Positions 10,761 through 20,582 are shown, counted from the first letter of the stretch. The stretch: 64,000 bases of DNA from Verticillium longisporum (GCA_019188255.1 JAETXT010000007.1:1674001-1738000); one strand, 5' to 3'. The notes: a model not told the origin generated them from the sequence alone. Numbers and translations: made by a program.

Positions 10761-11957
10761 ATGAACCAACCCAAACGCGATCGCCCCGCCAAAGGTATCA
10801 GGCTAGCTTGCGACTCCTGCCATGTCAAAAAGATTCGATGCATCCGAGCACCGGGATCGACACCAAGGCCATGCGAACGATGCGTGCGGGAACACATTGA
10901 ATGCGTCTTCAGCCCCGCATTGAAGACTGGGAGGCCCAAAAAAGAAAGGCCTGCCACTGCTGCTCACCGCGAGAAAAGCGATGAACCGTCAACAGCGCCT
11001 CTGAAGCCCGTTGTATTCAGGGCTATGACCCCCGTCACTCCTTCCACGACCCTGACGAGTCACGACAGCGTGGACGCTACTCCTCGGTGTCCGCTGGTCG
11101 ACATCGCGGCGGCAGATGACAGCTACGATGTGGGCCAGGACCAAGACCAGGAAGATGAAAGGACCCTGGAGGAGCTGTTACCAAATCTCAGGGGCACTCA
11201 CGACGCTCAAAGTGTCGTTCTTGCTAAGCTGGAGCGCATGTCAGCTCTACAGCAACAGCTTCTGAGTAAAAGAAGGATCCTTACGCCTCTCTTCTCACAA
11301 CGACCTCCTCCGGGTGTAGCCTTGCGTTCGGGCACCCTCCATGAGCTTCTAGACGTTGCGCGAAAGGTTTCCAACATGCATGTCTGGCTCATGATGGCCG
11401 CCGAACGATTTTCCTGGCGCAACCGAATCATGCACAGCATGACCGACGAGACATCTTGCATGATGCTGGTACTGCCGGCTATGTTTGTTCTCGATGTCTT
11501 CATCGAAACGCTACGATTGGTTTTTCCTTTACCCGACGAGCCTTCAAACGCACAGCTTGCAACGCAGCAAATGACTGCTGAGGATGCGCAAGGCATGGGG
11601 CTGCCGGATCCCAGTCTGATCATCTACGTGTCGTCTTTGGCATTCGACACAGCACTCGCCGACGACCTGATGAGCAGTCGATCGGAAGATGAATGCCGTA
11701 ACCCTGTCTCCGAGTTTGTCCTCGTCAACATGGTTAAGGAACAACACGACAAACAACGTCACGCGTGCGATGCAGTCAGCGCGACTCTTCCTCGCAAACA
11801 TTGCGCACCTGGGGCTCAGGAGTTGATGGCGGTGCTTCTGGCACAGTACTCTGCCAAGCTCGATCTTGTTCGAGGCGAGGTTTCCAGAGTTGAGACTACC
11901 GGACAAGATACCCCAATGCATCACTCGACGGTCGGGACAGTGTCAAGTGAATCCTGA
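10761..11957 (+). CDS. Zn2Cys6 (Gal4-type) transcription factor
   Basis: Intronless, 398 residues from the ATG at 10761. The N-terminal binuclear zinc cluster has all six cysteines (C17, C20, C27, C38, C41, C48) with spacing CX2CX6CX10CX2CX6C, and a basic patch KKIRCIR. It is followed at once by a TGRPKKERP segment resembling an AT-hook. The middle (about 165-300) is helical with Met/Leu-rich blocks (MHVWLMMAAERF, MLVLPAMFVLDVFIETL). It does not look like the standard fungal transcription factor domain of about 350 residues, and the layout recalls AflR-like short regulators; that comparison is inference. It would act in the nucleus as a sequence-specific regulator. Neighbours do not form a metabolic cluster, so the target pathway is unknown. 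Confidence 0.9.
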   Translation: MNQPKRDRPAKGIRLACDSCHVKKIRCIRAPGSTPRPCERCVREHIECVFSPALKTGRPKKERPATAAHREKSDEPSTAPLKPVVFRAMTPVTPSTTLTSHDSVDATPRCPLVDIAAADDSYDVGQDQDQEDERTLEELLPNLRGTHDAQSVVLAKLERMSALQQQLLSKRRILTPLFSQRPPPGVALRSGTLHELLDVARKVSNMHVWLMMAAERFSWRNRIMHSMTDETSCMMLVLPAMFVLDVFIETLRLVFPLPDEPSNAQLATQQMTAEDAQGMGLPDPSLIIYVSSLAFDTALADDLMSSRSEDECRNPVSEFVLVNMVKEQHDKQRHACDAVSATLPRKHCAPGAQELMAVLLAQYSAKLDLVRGEVSRVETTGQDTPMHHSTVGTVSSES

Positions 11958-12687
11958 AAATTTCCATTTTCGACCTCTTGGCCCTGCTGTTGTCCTATTG
12001 CATTAAGTCGCATCGGTCCGGACCCGTCCGGACCGGGGGTGATACACCCACCTCATCCTTCGTGTCGTACAGTTTCGCCGGAAGGGGTTGGGTGATCTTG
12101 CATATGTGGTTTCAGCCCAAGCGACACTTTTCACGAAAGAGACATCCCGTAAGCAATCCCGACCACATGGTCCTGGTGCTGTGTGTACCAGCTATCATTC
12201 GCTGAACACAGGTTGACAGCCCAGGCCTGCCGACCACATGCCGCACCTCTGGATCAAATGCCTGGCACCTCAATCATCTCCACCTCATCCAACAAAGTCA
12301 CCAATATGATCGCGCTTGTCTGATGAGACTGTCAGTGTTACAACGCAAGCCAAAGTCATATCCATTCTTCCAGCAATTCCGCACTCATCTGCCTCTTCTC
12401 GGCTGGTCTAGTTTGCGATTTGGTTTGTGTTCTACATAAATCCTGTCCGACCTGACCTGCTTGTCTCTACATCACTGCATGCTTTTGAAGGTTCGAGCAC
12501 CCGCGAAGCGCCTTTGCAAGAATTATAAGAAGAAAGAACATCTCGTTAGCTCGACGTTACCTATTTCTCGATGTTCCACAGTCGACACCGTTGGTCTTGG
12601 TCAGCCTTCCGTCTCGCAGAGCTTTATGCACCGCCAAACTCATAACCCTTACCCAGCCATCACAAGCGATCTTCGCCCACGTCCGAC
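11958..12687. other. Intergenic, Zn2Cys6 gene to asparaginase
   Basis: Holds the 3' end of the Zn2Cys6 gene and the asparaginase promoter. The open frame at 12461-12727 has no recognisable features. An upstream exon of the asparaginase encoding a secretion signal cannot be excluded, but I see no good candidate. Confidence 0.45.
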
Positions 12688-13797
12688 ATGGAACCCCGGT
12701 CCTATTCGGTTACAGCACGACCTGTAGCTAACATACCGGCCAGACCAATAGCCATTGCGCCCCAAGATGCAAATGAGCTCCGGGTGGTTCATCAACAGGT
12801 GTCTCACAAGCATCATCTGCCAAATGTAACCATATTTGCTACAGGAGGCACGATTGCGGCCACTGCAGCCTCTGCCGCTGTCACCATGGGCTACAAGTCT
12901 GGAGATATCGGGATCGAAGCACTTATTGATGCTGTTCCGCAAATTCGAACGGTAGCCAATGTTCAAGGTATCCAGGTCATGAATATCGATTCAACAGAGG
13001 TGACCGCGAAGGACATGATAAGTTTGGCACGCCGAGTTCAACAAGAAGTTAGCAGTCCTCATTGCGACGGCCTCGTCATCACACACGGCACTGATACCCT
13101 TGAGGAGTCGGCCTTTTTCGTTGATCTTACTGTGCAAACCGACAAGCCGATTGTTTTCGTGGGCGCGATGCGGCCGGCAACTGTCATCAGTGCCGATGGT
13201 CCGCTAAACCTCCTGGAAGCCGTCACGCTCGCCGCCAGCCCCAAGGCCAGGGGTCGTGGTGTTCTCGTCACTCTCAACGACAGGATTGGCTCAGCCTTCC
13301 TCACGAGCAAGATGCACGCGAACTCGGTCGATGCGTTTCGCGCCTCGGAGGGCGGCTATCTTGGTTTCTTCTTCGATGTTCAGCCCAGGTTCTTCTACGC
13401 GCCGTCTCTTCCGTTGGGCCGCCATTACTTCAGTGCTTTTGACTTGCCTGATGAGCTGCCGCAGGTTGAGATACTCTATTCGTACCAGGGATTCAATCCG
13501 CGTCTCGCAGAGGCGGCCGTCAAGATGGGTGCCAAGGGCCTCGTGCTTGCTGGGCCAGGTTACGGAACCTGGAGGAAGGCAGGTCGCATGGAGAACGCCA
13601 GATTGGTCGAGCAGTACAACACGCAAATTGTAACGGCATCGCAGAACGGTGACGGCTTCGCCATCTCGCAGGGAGGCAGGAACAACTACGGCGCTGGCCA
13701 TTTGAATCCTCGCAAGGCAAGGATTATGCTGCAACTAGGACTGGCACAGGGATACGACTCTGAGAAGCTGGAGAAACTGTTTTCCTTTGACTGCTGA
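12688..13797 (+). CDS. L-asparaginase, bacterial type II-like
   Basis: Intronless, 369 residues. It hydrolyses L-asparagine to aspartate and ammonia. Both signature motifs are intact: ATGGTIA (nucleophile T55) and THGTDTLEES (T135, D136), with Y69 and K153 (TDKPIVFVGAMRP) at the positions matching the catalytic Tyr and Lys of Escherichia coli type II enzyme. The catalytic N-domain is followed by the usual C-terminal domain (VEILYSYQGFNPRL, LAGPGYGTW, SQGGRNNYGAG). The 45 residues before LPNVTIFATGG are polar and show no hydrophobic signal peptide, so secretion, normal for this class, is not supported by this start codon. Either the enzyme is intracellular or a 5' exon was missed. Confidence 0.93.
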   Translation: MEPRSYSVTARPVANIPARPIAIAPQDANELRVVHQQVSHKHHLPNVTIFATGGTIAATAASAAVTMGYKSGDIGIEALIDAVPQIRTVANVQGIQVMNIDSTEVTAKDMISLARRVQQEVSSPHCDGLVITHGTDTLEESAFFVDLTVQTDKPIVFVGAMRPATVISADGPLNLLEAVTLAASPKARGRGVLVTLNDRIGSAFLTSKMHANSVDAFRASEGGYLGFFFDVQPRFFYAPSLPLGRHYFSAFDLPDELPQVEILYSYQGFNPRLAEAAVKMGAKGLVLAGPGYGTWRKAGRMENARLVEQYNTQIVTASQNGDGFAISQGGRNNYGAGHLNPRKARIMLQLGLAQGYDSEKLEKLFSFDC

Positions 13798-14564
13798 AGG
13801 AGGGCATCCTTGGAGGATTGAAAGTCTAAAAAAGCTTTACTCAGTGCCATAGTTAACTTTGGGCTCACAATAGCCGTGTTATTCCTGATGACTTCAGATG
13901 GTAGCTCATTCATCGACTGCATCGGGTTGCACGGCCGACTCGCGTTGGTCATCTCCGCCAATCTCTCGAGATCGACCACGGACCGTTCAAGTAATGAAAT
14001 CTGCTGAGCTTGGACAGCCTTGCCTCACCTGTTGACTCTGGACAGATCCCCGTCCATCGAGCTCCCGGACACCGTGGGAGGTCCGTGGGATGTATTATTT
14101 TAGACGGTAGAGGTGTCTCACCGCCAATACTTATGCACATATCGCTTCACGATGCCTCGTACTAGGTACCTACCATATTCAGTGGAAATGAATTGGCAGG
14201 CCAGAGATTTTTCCCATCTTCATGTCACACTGTACCATCCCTTCTGAATTGAATCTCAATCGAATTTCCATCAACCGTCTTTGGTAGCTCGCCATCGCTC
14301 CACTCGTCGGACGTCGGAATCCACCCACATTGTCCAAGACCCCGTTTTGGTAGCCGATCGGCTATCTCGATACAGGAGGACAGCCCAGACCCTATCTCCA
14401 GTGATCGCTGTCTTTTCATCGATCCTGCCAAAGCCACGACACTGACGTTCATTGCCTCCTTTTTCCTTGTGCGATAGCCCCAGCGTCTCTCCAGTTTCAT
14501 TTCACGTTTGTCTTGTGCCTATTTGCAATCAATTCTTTCTCTTGTGCCGACATACACCGTCACC
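13798..14564. other. Intergenic, asparaginase to sym1
   Basis: No gene seen. A CTAGGTACCTACC motif of the dispersed palindrome family lies near 14162-14174. The right end should contain the sym1 promoter and 5' UTR. Confidence 0.5.
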
Positions 14565-15214
14565 ATGCTCGCCTGGTAAGCAATGCAGTAACCCCCCTGA
14601 GCCGCCGCCATGCAGCTCACTCACTGCGCCCGTCACTGACATCATCCAGGTACCAAGCTCGCCTGGCCGCGCGCCCACTGCTCACCCAGAGCATCACCAC
14701 CGGCATCCTCTTTGCCACAGGTGACATTGTCGCCCAGCAGGCCATCGAGAAGAAGGGCACCAAGGACTACGATTTTGCCCGCACAGGCCGCATGGCCCTC
14801 TACGGCGGCAGTACGTCGTCCCTGCGCCCCTGCGCCAGTGCACATCCACTGACCATCCCCCTACTTAGGTGTCTTCGGCCCCGTCGCCACGACCTGGTTC
14901 GGCTTCCTCGCGCGCAACGTCAACTTCCGCAGCACCGCCGCCACCACCATTGGCCGCGTCGCCACCGACCAGCTCGTCTTCGCCCCCGTCATGATTGGTG
15001 TCTTCCTCTCCTCCATGGCCACCCTCGAGGGCACCAGCCCCAAGGCCAAGCTTGAAAGAGCTACTGGCCCGCGCTGACGGCCAACTGGTTGATCTGGCCC
15101 GCCGTCCAGGCCTTCAACTTTGCCCTGGTCCCTCTGCAGCACCGCCTGTTGTTCGTCAACGTGATCAGTATCGGGTGGAACTGCTTCCTCAGCGCGCTCA
15201 ACAGCGCGAAATGA
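14565..15214 (+). CDS. sym1: Sym1/Mpv17/PMP22-family inner mitochondrial membrane protein, apparent frameshift
   Basis: Three exons (14565-14575, 14650-14810, 14869-15214) with consistent phases. The product begins [18 protein letters not shown] and contains the family's [22 protein letters not shown] and C-terminal WPAVQAFNF / [13 protein letters not shown] blocks; expected length is about 175 residues with four membrane segments. Sym1 is a channel-forming inner-membrane protein needed for ethanol or heat-stress metabolism in yeast. In the third exon the frame breaks: after SPKAKLE the frame runs to a TGA at about 15076, while the conserved YWPAL...NWLIWP continuation is in a frame shifted by one. 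A single missing base near 15053-15057 explains this. I read it as a probable sequence error or recent lesion, since everything on both sides is conserved. Confidence 0.82.
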
Positions 15215-16022
15215 GGGCCGCCCCCCGTGTGATGTCCTCTTGTGATGTCCTCTTGGAGCAAAAGGGCTAGCGTTTGCTCCGGCGGAGCATGAGCTTTTGG
15301 TTGTTTTTTTATACATCTCATAGACAGCAGGCACACATGGCATGTGGATTGGCCCTGGGCATCATTTCTTTGGGTATCGCCTCATAGCGGATCGAGCAGC
15401 GTCGACCGCCTTCAGAATTGTAATTGTCTGTCGTTTCCTCGCCACATTGATCCTCTCGTTTCGTCTTGTTTGAGTTTCTCTTGTCTTGGAGGCTTGAGAC
15501 TTGTTTGGTGGAGCTGCTCGTGGTCGGCTTTTGCAACAAGTTTCTTACCAAATGGTGTTCCACAGACGTAACTTGACTGGGTTCTTGTTCACAAAGCATA
15601 CGGTTTCGGGCGGTTACTTAACGTTGCTAGCTCCGTGTTTGGACGCACCGCTGTCATGATGAACTGGAGCCCTTGATGATGACTCTAGACTCGAGTAGCG
15701 GGTTTCAGGGTAAGTCCTTCTCTATACTGACTTTGAAGCCCTCTCACCTTGGGGATGAAATACCATCTGATGCTTGATCGTGCGCTGGGGGGTCGATGAG
15801 TAATAATAATTCCTCCTTCCTGGAGTCGGGATCCTAGGATCATACCTGGCCATGCTCTTAGCTGCCCTGCACCGATGGAAGAGCTCACAAGGCTACATTG
15901 ACGGGTGATAAAATTGGCAACGAATTCATGCCGGGGCGTTAATCAAGGGGCAATATTTATTCATTGCTCTGGACGTTTGCAATCTACATAAGATTTTTAC
16001 TTTCAAGCGTCCGTCATCAATT
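15215..16022. other. Intergenic, sym1 to tRNA-Leu
   Basis: About 0.8 kb. No coding region or repeat recognised. Confidence 0.5.
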
Positions 16023-16121
16023 GGTGAGGTGGCCGAGTTGGTTATGGCGCCAGGTTAAGGTCTACCTTAACTAGATTTCCTGGTGGGGCAACCCGCGCGA
16101 GTTCGAGTCTCGTCCTCATCA
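16023..16121 (+). tRNA. tRNA-Leu(AAG) with 17-base intron
   Basis: Cloverleaf by eye. The acceptor stem GGTGAGG pairs with CCTCATC, with discriminator A at 16121. The D arm is GCC...GGC and the anticodon stem CCAGG/CCTGG (16050-16054 and 16079-16083). A long type II variable arm TGGGGCAACCCGC follows, then T stem GCGAG/CTCGT with loop TTCGAGT. The anticodon AAG is at 16057-16059. The 24 bases inside the anticodon stem leave a normal 7-base loop plus a 17-base intron (16061-16077) after position 37. The intron contains CCTTAA, complementary to the TTAAGG around the anticodon, as expected for the anticodon-intron helix recognised by the splicing endonuclease. Mature length is 82 nt, normal for tRNA-Leu. 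Confidence 0.95.
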
Positions 16122-16126
16122 ATACC

Positions 16127-16131
16127 TTTTT
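16127..16131 (+). terminator. RNA polymerase III terminator
   Basis: Run of five T five bases after the tRNA 3' end. Confidence 0.85.
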
Positions 16132-16479
16132 GCCCCGTTCGAGACGCCATCCTGAGCCCGTCCATGATGGGCAAGGTTTTGCAATGTGAGGGGCTGTCCG
16201 ACGCGGCGCTTGTAGGAGGCTATGCTTGTATTGCCTGAAACCTGCACTAACTAATGCATGTTGATGTGGGAAGGAACATCTACCAGTGACTGAAACGTTG
16301 CACCGATTCTATGGCTGGCACTCCACACGAGGGTATAGTTCACCGAGGGTATAGTTCACCTGACCATTGGGTATCGACCTGAGCTGACTATTGGGTCCGC
16401 TTTTAATTCTGACCTGACCATTAGGGGGTGCTATGGGGTGCGAATAAAGTCTCACGTGCCTTGGTTACCTAATACAACA

Positions 16480-16602
16480 GAGCCCAGACCACTAAGCCCA
16501 GCCAGACCACTAAATCCACTGAGGCCAGACTACTATTTTTTTTTTTTTAAAAAAAAAACCCTACTAAGTCCACTAAGGCTAGACTACTAAGTCCACTAAT
16601 TT
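16480..16602. repeat. Degenerate AGACCACTAAG tandem repeat with poly-T/poly-A
   Basis: Inside the Mutator-like element, five to seven diverged copies of a unit resembling CAGACTACTAAGTCCACTAA are split by long T and A runs (about 16535-16558). Likely replication-slippage-prone filler of the element. Confidence 0.7.
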
Positions 16603-16839
16603 TTTTTTTAATTTTTTTTTAGAAAAAGAATTCTAAGTCGGCTCTAAATCGATTTAGAATCGATTTATGATAGAATATTAAAAGTAGAGAAACTTATAAG
16701 TATTAGATAATCCTATTTTATTATATTTACCCTTTTCGCTACACCCTAATGGTCAGGTCAGTTCCCAGATAGGCTAGCGTAAATCAAAAGAGGACCCAAT
16801 GGTCAGCTCAGGTTGAGACCCAATGGTCAGTTGAACTAT

Positions 16840-17088
16840 CCCTTTGACGCCGAAATTTGGCCTCAGTACTTCATATGATCGACAGCCAAGTGGCAGAAAA
16901 TAGATTTCGCCAATTGAATCAAAAGATAGAACGAGCAGTACATCTACACGCCTGTACGTTACTTATCATAGGGAGGTCTACCCGCTATAATCATGTACCG
17001 AACGAGTACCTATCAAGATCCACAATATACATATTCAGGCAGGCGGTGATCGGTCTATGTACTGAGGCCAAATTTCGGCGTCAAAGGG
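16840..17088. mobile_element. Nested 249-bp inverted-repeat element
   Basis: Perfect 32-base inverted repeats, 16838-16869 and 17059-17090, start ATCCCTTTGACGCCG and enclose 189 bases without coding capacity. The element proper is CCCTTTGACG...CGTCAAAGGG flanked by AT on both sides. Removing it together with one AT restores GAACTATACCCTC, the exact complement of the outer element's left end GAGGGTATAGTTC. This shows it inserted into the outer element with a 2-bp duplication. Termini and size suggest a Tc1/mariner-type miniature element, although the duplication reads AT rather than TA. Confidence 0.82.
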
Positions 17089-17258
17089 ATACCCTCACTC
17101 GACACCGGCGTTGGAGATGGTCGAAGCCAAGCAACAGGACGGGACGGCGAGGGGTAACTCGCTCCTCGACCTCGACATTCCTCTCATATCAAAGGACAGT
17201 ATTCAGACTCCAAGAATTCACTGACAGTTGTCAACGTTTGTTAAGGCCAATTGCGATC

Positions 17259-18143
17259 ATGATGGCTCCTTCTCTGCTTGATCGTCTCAACACTGACGGC
17301 TTCGTTGTCGTCCCTTCCGCCCTATCACCAGACGAACTCGCCGAGCTCCGTCGGGCCGCCCAGGACACAACGGCTCTGGCCCGTGCCGGCGAATGGCCTC
17401 ACGTCCGCACCCTCCCGAAGCAGTTCCCTCCCTGGCCTAAGTCGAGCCCGGAGAACTTGCCCAAGGAAGGCATTTGGGGTGTCCAGGGAATGATGCACCC
17501 AGACCTGCCCAACAGTGCGGTATACGTCAAGACGTACTTCTCTAATGCGGTCATTGGGCCTACGAAGGAGCTGCTCCAGTGCTCGGACGAGGACCTTGTG
17601 ATGGAGCTCTTCAACTTGTTGGTCCGGCCAGACAGTGACTTTGAGCTGCGCTGGCATCGGGATGACATTCCCGCAACGGCGACGGCTGAAGAGGAGCTCG
17701 CACGGCTCAACCAGTCGGCCTTCTCAGCGCAGTGGAACATGGCACTCTACGACGACGAGAGTCTCATCGTTGTCCCAGGCTCTCACAAGCGCGCCAGGAC
17801 TGACGTTGAGAGATCTGCGGATCCCTTTGAAAAGGACATGCCGGAGCAGCTGCTGGTCAAGCTTAATGCCGGCGACGTCGTCTTTTACAACAACAATATC
17901 CTGCACCGCGGGGCTTACAAGTCTGGCAAGGAGCGCATGACGCTGCATGGAAGCGTTGGGCATGTCAGGGGTAGCTCGCTCAGAGCCCGCAATGTGCTGC
18001 AGCATGGGCTGAAGGACTGGGTTGATCGGGTCGACTTGAGCGCTCTCGGTGACAAGGAGAAGAAGCGAGCGGAGCACATGCGGGAGATGCTTGTCAAGAT
18101 GGGCCAAGAGGCGGGCGAGGTCGGGTTCTCGCTCGATGGTTGA
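17259..18143 (+). CDS. Phytanoyl-CoA dioxygenase-like (PhyH) Fe(II)/2-oxoglutarate oxygenase
   Basis: Intronless, 295 residues from the ATG at 17259 (or 294 from the adjacent ATG at 17262). The PhyH fold is recognised from LNTDGFVVVPSALSPDELAELRRAA at the N-terminus, the HxD iron ligands in LRWHRDDIP, and the distal His in LHRGAYKSGKERMTLHGS. The blocks WNMALYDDESLIVVPGSHKR and LNAGDVVFYNNNILHRG are typical of fungal PhyH proteins. Such enzymes hydroxylate small molecules with 2-oxoglutarate and O2; the substrate cannot be inferred. The frame stays open upstream to 16857, inside the nested element, but without an ATG. The nested mobile elements end 163 bases before the start codon, so they probably replaced or extended the native promoter. 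There is no biosynthetic core enzyme nearby. Confidence 0.88.
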   Translation: MMAPSLLDRLNTDGFVVVPSALSPDELAELRRAAQDTTALARAGEWPHVRTLPKQFPPWPKSSPENLPKEGIWGVQGMMHPDLPNSAVYVKTYFSNAVIGPTKELLQCSDEDLVMELFNLLVRPDSDFELRWHRDDIPATATAEEELARLNQSAFSAQWNMALYDDESLIVVPGSHKRARTDVERSADPFEKDMPEQLLVKLNAGDVVFYNNNILHRGAYKSGKERMTLHGSVGHVRGSSLRARNVLQHGLKDWVDRVDLSALGDKEKKRAEHMREMLVKMGQEAGEVGFSLDG

Positions 18144-18718
18144 GGCCATCGGCTATCGGTGAGAGAGCCGAAACATGAGCGGGAGAAGCGCCGAATAACG
18201 GGGAATTGGATCTCGCAGCGTTTGTCTATCTGGCGGTGAGGGTGGTCATTGGTGAGCTAGATCTAAGCGGAGGCGGAGGTGAGGCGAGGCGCAATCACGA
18301 GATGAGGCTGGGCGCATGATGCAACGGACAGCCTCCGCCTACCTGAGTCACTCGCACAGGCTGCTACAAACAGCTGGAACCCGCACTCTAATTCCAATTG
18401 TAACGAGGCATTTCATTGTGCAACCGCAAACCACTGGGATATTCACGTCCTTTGATTGATCTTTCGGGTACCTTAGGCTTCAGTACATCGGATAGGTACC
18501 TCGCTCAAACCACCTCGACAGCCCATTCGTGGATGCCTCAGGCGAAGTGGAGCCCCAAGTCGTGCATCTTTTCCCTGCGGCCAAAATCGGGTCTTTGAAC
18601 AGCGGCAAACCACCATCGTCACGGCGCGAGGAGCATCAACAGCCTCGCAACCCCCAGTCTCCCCAGACCCGCCTCCCTCGTCCTCTCCAGGACTTGTGTA
18701 TTAGGCGACGGACACAAC
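18144..18718. other. Intergenic, dioxygenase to mS38
   Basis: No gene recognised. GGTACCTTAGG and GGTACC copies of the dispersed motif lie at about 18467-18500, upstream of the mS38 start. Confidence 0.5.
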
Positions 18719-19806
18719 ATGTTGCCTTGTTCGGTGCGCCGCGTGGCCGCCGTCCCGCCGACACCCCTCGTCTCATCCTTGAGCACCTCTGCCCCTAGAG
18801 CCGCTGCCACCGTGGGCATCGCGAGGCCCATCCGCCACCAGCGACGATGGTCTTCTTCGAAACCTTCCAGCTCTGATAACGGTCCCAAAGATATCCCCGG
18901 CCAGTCTGCCGTGCCTGCATCGGCCTCTTCTCGGTCTGGCCAGAGCAAGACCACCGGCGAGAAGCGGAAACGAAAGAGCAAAGATAGCGCCGAGCGAAAC
19001 GCCTCACAAAAACTGCCAAGCGTCCCCAGCACTCAGCACCTGTCTCAAGAAGGTTTCTTTTGGACTGTCTATAGCCTGCCAAGCAACTCAGCTAACAGCC
19101 AGCAGCCCTTGGTCTATCGACCTTCTTCTCTCTCCACCGCCCGATTTCTGTCACACACAGCCTGCCCAAGTCGATTACCGAGGATGCCTTTGCCTCTATC
19201 TTCGCCTCACGCAACAGGGCGAATAACGCTGGCGACGTGATTTCAACCCTCTCGCGGACAGCAGACGAACTCGACGGCGCCATGGCCAATATGACCATTT
19301 CCTACCAGCCTTTGCCCGATGTCCTTGGCGACCCCGTGCGAAAGATCGACGTCCAGCACCACGATGGCTCCGAGTCCAGCGTTTACGTCCAGCTCAACTC
19401 CATGGCCGGCCAGTTCGTTCCCTTCCGCCCTCCTCCCATTCCTCAGCCGCAGAATGCTGCCACGGCCGGCCAGGCTCAGGTCGAGGCTGCTGCCGAGGAG
19501 CTCCTCGACGACACGCCGCAACACCGCGTCTACAAGGCCCTCTTCACCATTGAAGAGTCGACCGACGCTGACGGCCAGGTCCGCGTTCTCGCCCACAGCC
19601 CTCGCATCATCCAGGATGGTGCGCCCCGTAGCTTCCTCGAGCGCATGGCCAGGCGACAGATGCTCTTCGAGGAGGCGCAGGGCACCACCGACACCATGCA
19701 CGCCCTCAGCGTCAAGCGCCAGCGCAAGCTCAAGATGAAGAAGAAGAAGTACAAGAAGCTCCAGAAGCGCGACCGCAACCTGAGGCGGAAGCTGGACAGG
19801 ACCTAG
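18719..19806 (+). CDS. Mitochondrial small ribosomal subunit protein mS38 (Cox24/AURKAIP1 family)
   Basis: Two exons, 18719-19052 and 19103-19806, split by a 50-base intron (weak donor GTTTCT, branch GCTAAC, acceptor CCAG), giving 345 residues. The joined frame reads LSQEAALGLSTFFSLHRPISVTHSLP across the junction. The N-terminus (MLPCSVRRVAAVPPTPLVSSLSTSAPRAA...) is Arg/Ser/Ala-rich, a mitochondrial presequence. The C-terminal 35 residues are the very basic family signature: SVKRQRKLKMKKKKYKK followed by LQKRDRNLRRKLDRT. In mitoribosomes this helix sits at the mRNA channel and decoding region; the yeast member was first described in COX1 mRNA processing. A clean match at the C-terminus, with the variable middle usual for fungi. 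Confidence 0.9.
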
Positions 19807-20582
19807 ACGGGTTGGCGCGTCGTATATACGCAGGAACTTGCGGGTCTCTCTGGTCTGGTTCACGTTCTGGCTCTGGTTTCCTCACATACATCCGTCGAAG
19901 AAGAGGGGGCGTGTCATAATTGGTGTTTTTTGGGGCAGGATGATTTGGTTGATTTAGACGTCTTTCCTCTTGGCTGCCTCATCGTGGGATTTGCATCTGC
20001 ATCTCGCATTACATTTGGCTCTCATAGACCGCCACAGCTTGCATCAGCTTTCAGGCAGGCTTTCATCGGCTGTTCCTGAAGTAAAGACTCAAGTGTGATT
20101 GACTTTCTGTTTCCTCCCTTCTTGCCTGGATGTGGATGAGCCGAGTCAGACTGGCAAGATCAGCAGAAGATGTACAACACGGGTGTATTACTAGTCCACA
20201 TGAATTAAGATCTCACGGCTTGCCTTTTAGGTGAACCATCAGTGTTTCTACAGTCAACCAAAGTGCCTACCTGTTTCAGTGTCCATGTTCGTCCCGGATG
20301 GAGGTTCGTCCACGTGAGCAGCTTATGTCATCGAGCCGACGTCAGTCCGCCCGATAACGACAGCTGCTGTAACCAGCACGAGCACCCACCATCGCCCGTT
20401 CCCCTCATACCTTCGACCAGCCTCCGGTTCTCATGACGAACCCATTACTTTACGGCCGGACCTTGTACTGCCTGCTTCCATAGGAGACAGTGCTGGGGAC
20501 AACGATGTTCGAGAATCCATAGCCTGCGAACCTTCGGACACCCCCAACCGTACCCAATCCTACCTACCGTATCGCCTCCACC
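19807..20582. other. Intergenic, mS38 to rmd5
   Basis: No gene recognised in about 0.8 kb. Contains the mS38 3' UTR and rmd5 promoter. Confidence 0.5.

Larger units (their letters stand above)
16320..17105. mobile_element. Mutator-like miniature element with 9-bp target duplication
   Basis: The element runs 16329-17096, starting GAGGGTATAGTTCACC and ending in the complement ATACCCTC. The 9 bases outside it are ACTCCACAC (16320-16328) and ACTCGACAC (17097-17105), a target-site duplication with one mismatch; 9-bp duplications are typical of Mutator-like elements. The terminal inverted repeats extend roughly 100 bases: the left one reads CTGACCATTGGGT and GAGCTGAC further in, and the right one (16745-16839) carries the complementary ACCCAATGGTCAG and GTCAGCTC. 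The first 16 bases are tandemly repeated at the left end. The interior is AT-rich, with poly-T/poly-A runs and repeats of CAGACCACTAA-type units. There is no transposase. It is interrupted near its right end by a second element (16840-17088). Confidence 0.85.

Noticed and set aside
14565..15214. Calling sym1 a pseudogene
   Set aside because: Only one base is needed to restore the frame and the whole C-terminus is intact; the same pattern in several essential genes favours sequence error.
16857..17258. Upstream extension of the dioxygenase frame by 134 codons
   Set aside because: Begins inside a mobile element at TTG, has no ATG before 17259, and family members start at the DGFVVVP region.
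10761..18143. Possible secondary-metabolite cluster (Zn2Cys6 factor, dioxygenase)
   Set aside because: No polyketide synthase, NRPS, terpene cyclase or P450 is present; interleaved genes are housekeeping.
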